Shown here: positions 61,066-64,000 of the stretch, piece by piece | Numbering within the stretch: the stretch's first letter is position 1 | Layout: each line of letters starts with the position of its first letter | NCBI RefSeq assembly: GCF_938017775.1 | Contig: NZ_CALIIU010000022.1 | Coordinates: 5,032-69,031 of the forward strand | Reading direction: 5' to 3' | Length of the DNA stretch: 64,000 nt | Source of the DNA: an uncultured Campylobacter sp. | GTDB lineage: Bacteria > Campylobacterota > Campylobacteria > Campylobacterales > Campylobacteraceae | Position numbers and translations under genes: made by a program | The notes under the pieces: generated by a model | Database searches by the model: none | Told to the model about the DNA's origin: nothing | The model's input: only the letters and a program-made list of their open reading frames with translations

Positions 61066-62145
61066 ATGAAAGTGTTAATCACTAAAAAACTTTTAGAAGA
61101 GATAGTTTCCAATACGAGTTCCTATCTTGACAAAAAAGATCTAAGCTCGATAACATCACATCTTTTAATGAGTGCAAAAGATGGAATTTTTAGTATAAAA
61201 GCTACCGATCATGAAATCGGTTTGAGCTACAATCTACAAAATATATCAATAGAAACAGAGGGAGAAGCTACAGCAAATGGAGGCAAGCTCCTTAGCGTCA
61301 TTAAAGGCCTAAGCGAAGATGGCGTTACTTTAGAAACTGTCAACGGAACGCTATTTGTAAAGCAAAAAAAATCCAAGTACAAGCTTCCGATGTTTGAGAC
61401 TAATGATTTTCCAAATTTTCCTACAATAGATGGTAAAAACAGCTTTGACGTAAACGCTGGAATTTTAGGTAGAAGCCTTAAAAAGATCTATCCGTCGATC
61501 GATACGAACAATCCAAAATATGAGCTAAACGGAGCTTTAATCGACGTAAAAGAGGGCTTTATAAATTTAGTCGGAACCGATACGAAGCGACTTAGCGTTT
61601 ATAAACTAATCACTCAATCAAAAGCAAGCGAGCTAGATACTAAAATTTTAATCCCTAAAAAGGCGATAGGCGAAATTCAAAAGCTATTTTCAGACAAGAT
61701 TAAAATTTACTACGACGAAAACGTGCTGCTAGCGGTGAGCGAGAATTTTGAGTTTTTTACGAAGCTTATAAACGGCAAATTTCCAAACTACGAACGGGTG
61801 ATCCCAAGAGATACGGCGTATAAAATTTCAATTCCGCGCGATAAGATGGTAAGCGGCGTGCGAGCGATAAACGCAATGTGCGAGGAGATGAAGGTTACCA
61901 TTAAAAAGGACGGAATGATTTTTGAGAGCATTAACGAAGATAATTCCGAAGCAAAGACCGAAATTGAAGCGGCGATCGAGATAAACGGCGAGATAGTTTT
62001 TGGCGTGAAAAACCGCTTTCTGCTTGATTTTTTAAGTAATATTGAGAGTGAAATTTTTGAGCTTGATTTTAACAGCTCCGATACGGCGTTTGTGCTTAGC
62101 GCGGATGGTTTAAAAACGGTCGTCATGCCGATAAATAATATTTAA
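61066..62145 (+). CDS. dnaN: DNA polymerase III beta subunit (sliding clamp)
   Basis: 359 residues, three clamp domains. Starts MKVLITKKLLEEIVSNT. The middle domain has DTNNPKYELNGALIDVKEG and VGTDTKRLSVYKL; the end reads KTVVMPINNI in place of the usual MPMR(L). The ring gives the polymerase processivity. AAAAGGATAAAA precedes the ATG. It is 9 nt upstream of gyrB and clearly in the same transcript. Confidence 0.96.
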   Translation: MKVLITKKLLEEIVSNTSSYLDKKDLSSITSHLLMSAKDGIFSIKATDHEIGLSYNLQNISIETEGEATANGGKLLSVIKGLSEDGVTLETVNGTLFVKQKKSKYKLPMFETNDFPNFPTIDGKNSFDVNAGILGRSLKKIYPSIDTNNPKYELNGALIDVKEGFINLVGTDTKRLSVYKLITQSKASELDTKILIPKKAIGEIQKLFSDKIKIYYDENVLLAVSENFEFFTKLINGKFPNYERVIPRDTAYKISIPRDKMVSGVRAINAMCEEMKVTIKKDGMIFESINEDNSEAKTEIEAAIEINGEIVFGVKNRFLLDFLSNIESEIFELDFNSSDTAFVLSADGLKTVVMPINNI

Positions 62146-62154
62146 AGGAAAAAT

Positions 62155-64000
62155 ATGAAACAAAATTACGGCGCCAGTAATATTAAAGTTTTAAAAGGTC
62201 TTGAGGCTGTTAGAAAGCGCCCTGGAATGTATATCGGAGACACCAACATCGGCGGACTTCATCATATGATTTATGAGGTTGTAGATAATTCGATCGATGA
62301 GGCGATGGCAGGGTACTGTGACACGATCGATGTCGAGATCACTAGCGAAGGAAGCTGTATCGTTAGCGATAACGGTCGTGGAATTCCAGTGGATATACAT
62401 CCGACTGAAAAAATTCCTGCTGCGACGGTGGTTCTAACCGTGCTTCACGCAGGCGGTAAATTTGACAAAGACACTTATAAGGTCTCCGGCGGTTTGCACG
62501 GCGTGGGCGTTAGTGTTGTAAATGCGCTCTCAAAAAAGCTCGTTGCTACGATCAAACGTGACGGAAATATTTATAGACAAGAATTTGCCAAAGGAATTCC
62601 TACTACCGAGCTTGAAAAGATAAAAACTACTAATCGCACGGGCACTACGATCGAGTTTTGGCCCGACGGCGAAATTTTTGAAATTTTAGAATTTGACGAT
62701 GAAATTTTATCAAAAAGATTTCGCGAGCTAGCGTATCTAAATCCAAAAATTACGATAAATTTTAAAGATAATCGCACGGGTAGGGACGAGTACTTTCACT
62801 TCGAAGGCGGCTTAGAAAGCTTCGTAAATGATATGAATAAAGCGCCTGCCATATCCAAAGCCGTATCGTTTAGCGATAGCGCGGATGATGTTATGGTGGA
62901 TTTTGCGCTGATGTATAACGAAACATATAGCGAAAATTTATTAAGCTTCGTAAATAATATCAAAACTCCGGACGGCGGTACTCACGAGGCTGGTTTTAGA
63001 GCGGGTCTTACGCGTGCGATAACAAATTACGTCGCAGCAAATGCGGCTGCGCGTGAAAAAGATACGAAGATAACCGGCGACGACGTTCGCGAGGGACTTA
63101 TCGCGGTAATTAGCGTAAAGGTTCCAGAGCCGCAGTTTGAGGGACAGACTAAAGGGAAGCTGGGCTCCAGCTATGTTAAGCCGATCGTGCAAAAGATGGC
63201 GTTTGAGGTGCTTAGCAAGTATTTTGAGGAAAATCCGATTGAAGCGCGCGCCATTATGAATAAGGCTCTTTTGGCCGCGCGCGGTCGTGAAGCGGCGAAG
63301 AAAGCACGCGATCTAACGCGCAAAAAAGACAATATAAATTCCGTCGGAACCCTCCCTGGAAAGCTAGCCGATTGTCAGAGTAAAGATGCGAGTATCAGCG
63401 AAATTTATCTAGTCGAGGGCGATAGTGCGGGCGGTTCGGCGAAGCAGGGAAGAGACCGCGTGTTTCAAGCGATCCTGCCGCTTAGAGGTAAAATTTTAAA
63501 CGTAGAAAAGGCGCGGCTGGATAGAATTTTACAATCTGAAGAGATTAAAAATATGATTACGGCCTTTGGTTGCGGTATCGGCGAGGAATTTAACGAAGAA
63601 AAGCTTCGCTATCACAAAATCATCATTATGACTGATGCAGACGTCGACGGTAGCCACATTCAGACGCTGCTTCTAACCTTTTTCTTTAGATTTTTGCGCC
63701 CTGTTGTCGAAAACGGCTATGTTTATCTGGCGCAGCCGCCGCTTTTTAGATATAAAAAGGGCAAAAAAGAAATTTATCTGAAAGACGAAAAGGCGCTGAG
63801 CGAGTTTTTGATCGAAACGGGCATTGATATGGGCGAGTTTGAAGGCATCGGCAACGAGGATCTGATCGATTATCTAAAAATCGTCTCAAACTACCGCTCG
63901 CTTCTTAATGAGCTTAAAAAGCGCTTTAGCGTGCTTAGCGCGATCAGATTTTTGATAGAAAACGACGAAGCGCGAAGCCTTGGATACGAGGAACTATTTA
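62155..64000 (+). CDS. gyrB: DNA gyrase subunit B (cut by window edge)
   Basis: Open to base 64000 with no stop, 615 codons visible (a complete GyrB has about 770-800). ATPase domain: VLKGLEAVRKRPGMYIGD, EVVDNSIDEA, SDNGRGIPVD, KVSGGLHGVGVSVVNALS. The Toprim domain begins EIYLVEGDSAGGSAKQGRDRVFQAILPLRG with acidic IIMTDADVDGSHI. The quinolone-resistance stretch GDSAGGSAKQGRDR is wild-type-like. The ATG at 62155 has AAAGGAAAAAT before it, 9 nt after dnaN. Confidence 0.97.
   Translation, partial: MKQNYGASNIKVLKGLEAVRKRPGMYIGDTNIGGLHHMIYEVVDNSIDEAMAGYCDTIDVEITSEGSCIVSDNGRGIPVDIHPTEKIPAATVVLTVLHAGGKFDKDTYKVSGGLHGVGVSVVNALSKKLVATIKRDGNIYRQEFAKGIPTTELEKIKTTNRTGTTIEFWPDGEIFEILEFDDEILSKRFRELAYLNPKITINFKDNRTGRDEYFHFEGGLESFVNDMNKAPAISKAVSFSDSADDVMVDFALMYNETYSENLLSFVNNIKTPDGGTHEAGFRAGLTRAITNYVAANAAAREKDTKITGDDVREGLIAVISVKVPEPQFEGQTKGKLGSSYVKPIVQKMAFEVLSKYFEENPIEARAIMNKALLAARGREAAKKARDLTRKKDNINSVGTLPGKLADCQSKDASISEIYLVEGDSAGGSAKQGRDRVFQAILPLRGKILNVEKARLDRILQSEEIKNMITAFGCGIGEEFNEEKLRYHKIIIMTDADVDGSHIQTLLLTFFFRFLRPVVENGYVYLAQPPLFRYKKGKKEIYLKDEKALSEFLIETGIDMGEFEGIGNEDLIDYLKIVSNYRSLLNELKKRFSVLSAIRFLIENDEARSLGYEELF

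Noticed and set aside
1..64000. CRISPR array, insertion sequence or prophage
   Set aside because: No regularly spaced repeats, transposase, integrase or phage structural genes were seen on either strand.

Overview
The window looks like chromosomal DNA from a Campylobacterota species, most likely a Campylobacter of the relatively GC-rich oral group (C. gracilis / rectus / showae type); the species cannot be fixed from sequence alone. The pointers are: the order ruvC - dnaA - dnaN - gyrB with TTATTCAC-type DnaA boxes on both sides of dnaA (a bipartite oriC as known in epsilonproteobacteria); a UPF0323 lipoprotein, a HemJ-type protein, cysteine-spaced Sel1-like proteins and an RclA-type flavoprotein; homopolymeric G tracts; and intergenic DNA built from AAATTT / AAATTTTAAAATTT palindromes. 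GC-rich housekeeping genes alternate with visibly AT-richer accessory islands.

Layout. 1-1.4 kb: end of cdsA overlapping dxr. 1.4-5.3 kb: an eroding accessory island with a frameshifted DUF3137 gene, tRNA-Val(GAC), a frameshifted Imm32-like gene, small ORFs, and a family of membrane/zinc-ribbon genes present as one intact copy, one frameshifted copy and one 5' stub (a 3' stub lies at 43.5 kb on the other strand). 5.5-10.8 kb: TonB-dependent receptor, membrane-anchored methyltransferase, membrane protein, and a WGR/beta-propeller gene pair. 10.9-19.9 kb: MntP, a DUF4197-like protein, an EamA transporter with a very long odd N-terminus, a ZnuBC-type metal ABC transporter, a methyltransferase carrying an insertion, a di-haem peroxidase and a PAS-GGDEF-EAL protein. 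20.4-24.7 kb: CoA-transferase, a 1 kb gene-free stretch, two Sel1-like secreted proteins and a redoxin. 25-29 kb: an AT-rich orphan gene, a DUF475 protein, an NhaC-type antiporter and a small membrane protein.

29.5-33.9 kb holds four tandem paralogous amino-acid-type periplasmic binding proteins with no permease or ATPase, then three small AT-rich ORFs; a G9 tract sits exactly where the second gene's ribosome binding site should be. 34.4-41.3 kb: D-2-hydroxyacid dehydrogenase, glutathionylspermidine-synthase-like protein, HTH protein + UPF0323 lipoprotein, TetR/CmeR-like regulator and RclA. 41.5-44.3 kb: a second AT-rich island with three unknown genes, the zinc-ribbon remnant and a dead SemiSWEET gene with a G8 tract and two amber stops. 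44.5-50.6 kb: UspA, a second TonB receptor whose leader shares an element with the first at the identical distance from its ATG, and an SbmA/YddA-like ABC exporter interrupted by a repetitive ~180-residue insertion. 51.5-59.5 kb: prfA, rpsT, glmM, lspA, a TM2 protein, hemJ, nhaA, an isochorismatase, a nitrilase and ruvC, leading into oriC, dnaA, dnaN and the open-ended gyrB.

The most unusual signal is that the AT-palindromic repetitive DNA typical of the gene gaps also occurs in frame inside conserved genes (methyltransferase at 16.06-16.19 kb, ABC exporter at 48.8-49.35 kb, EamA N-terminus at 12.2-13.1 kb). It suggests a repeat class that spreads into, or expands within, coding sequence without breaking the frame. 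Also worth checking are the G9-controlled binding-protein array, the twin TonB leader element, and the dispersed decaying immunity-like gene family.
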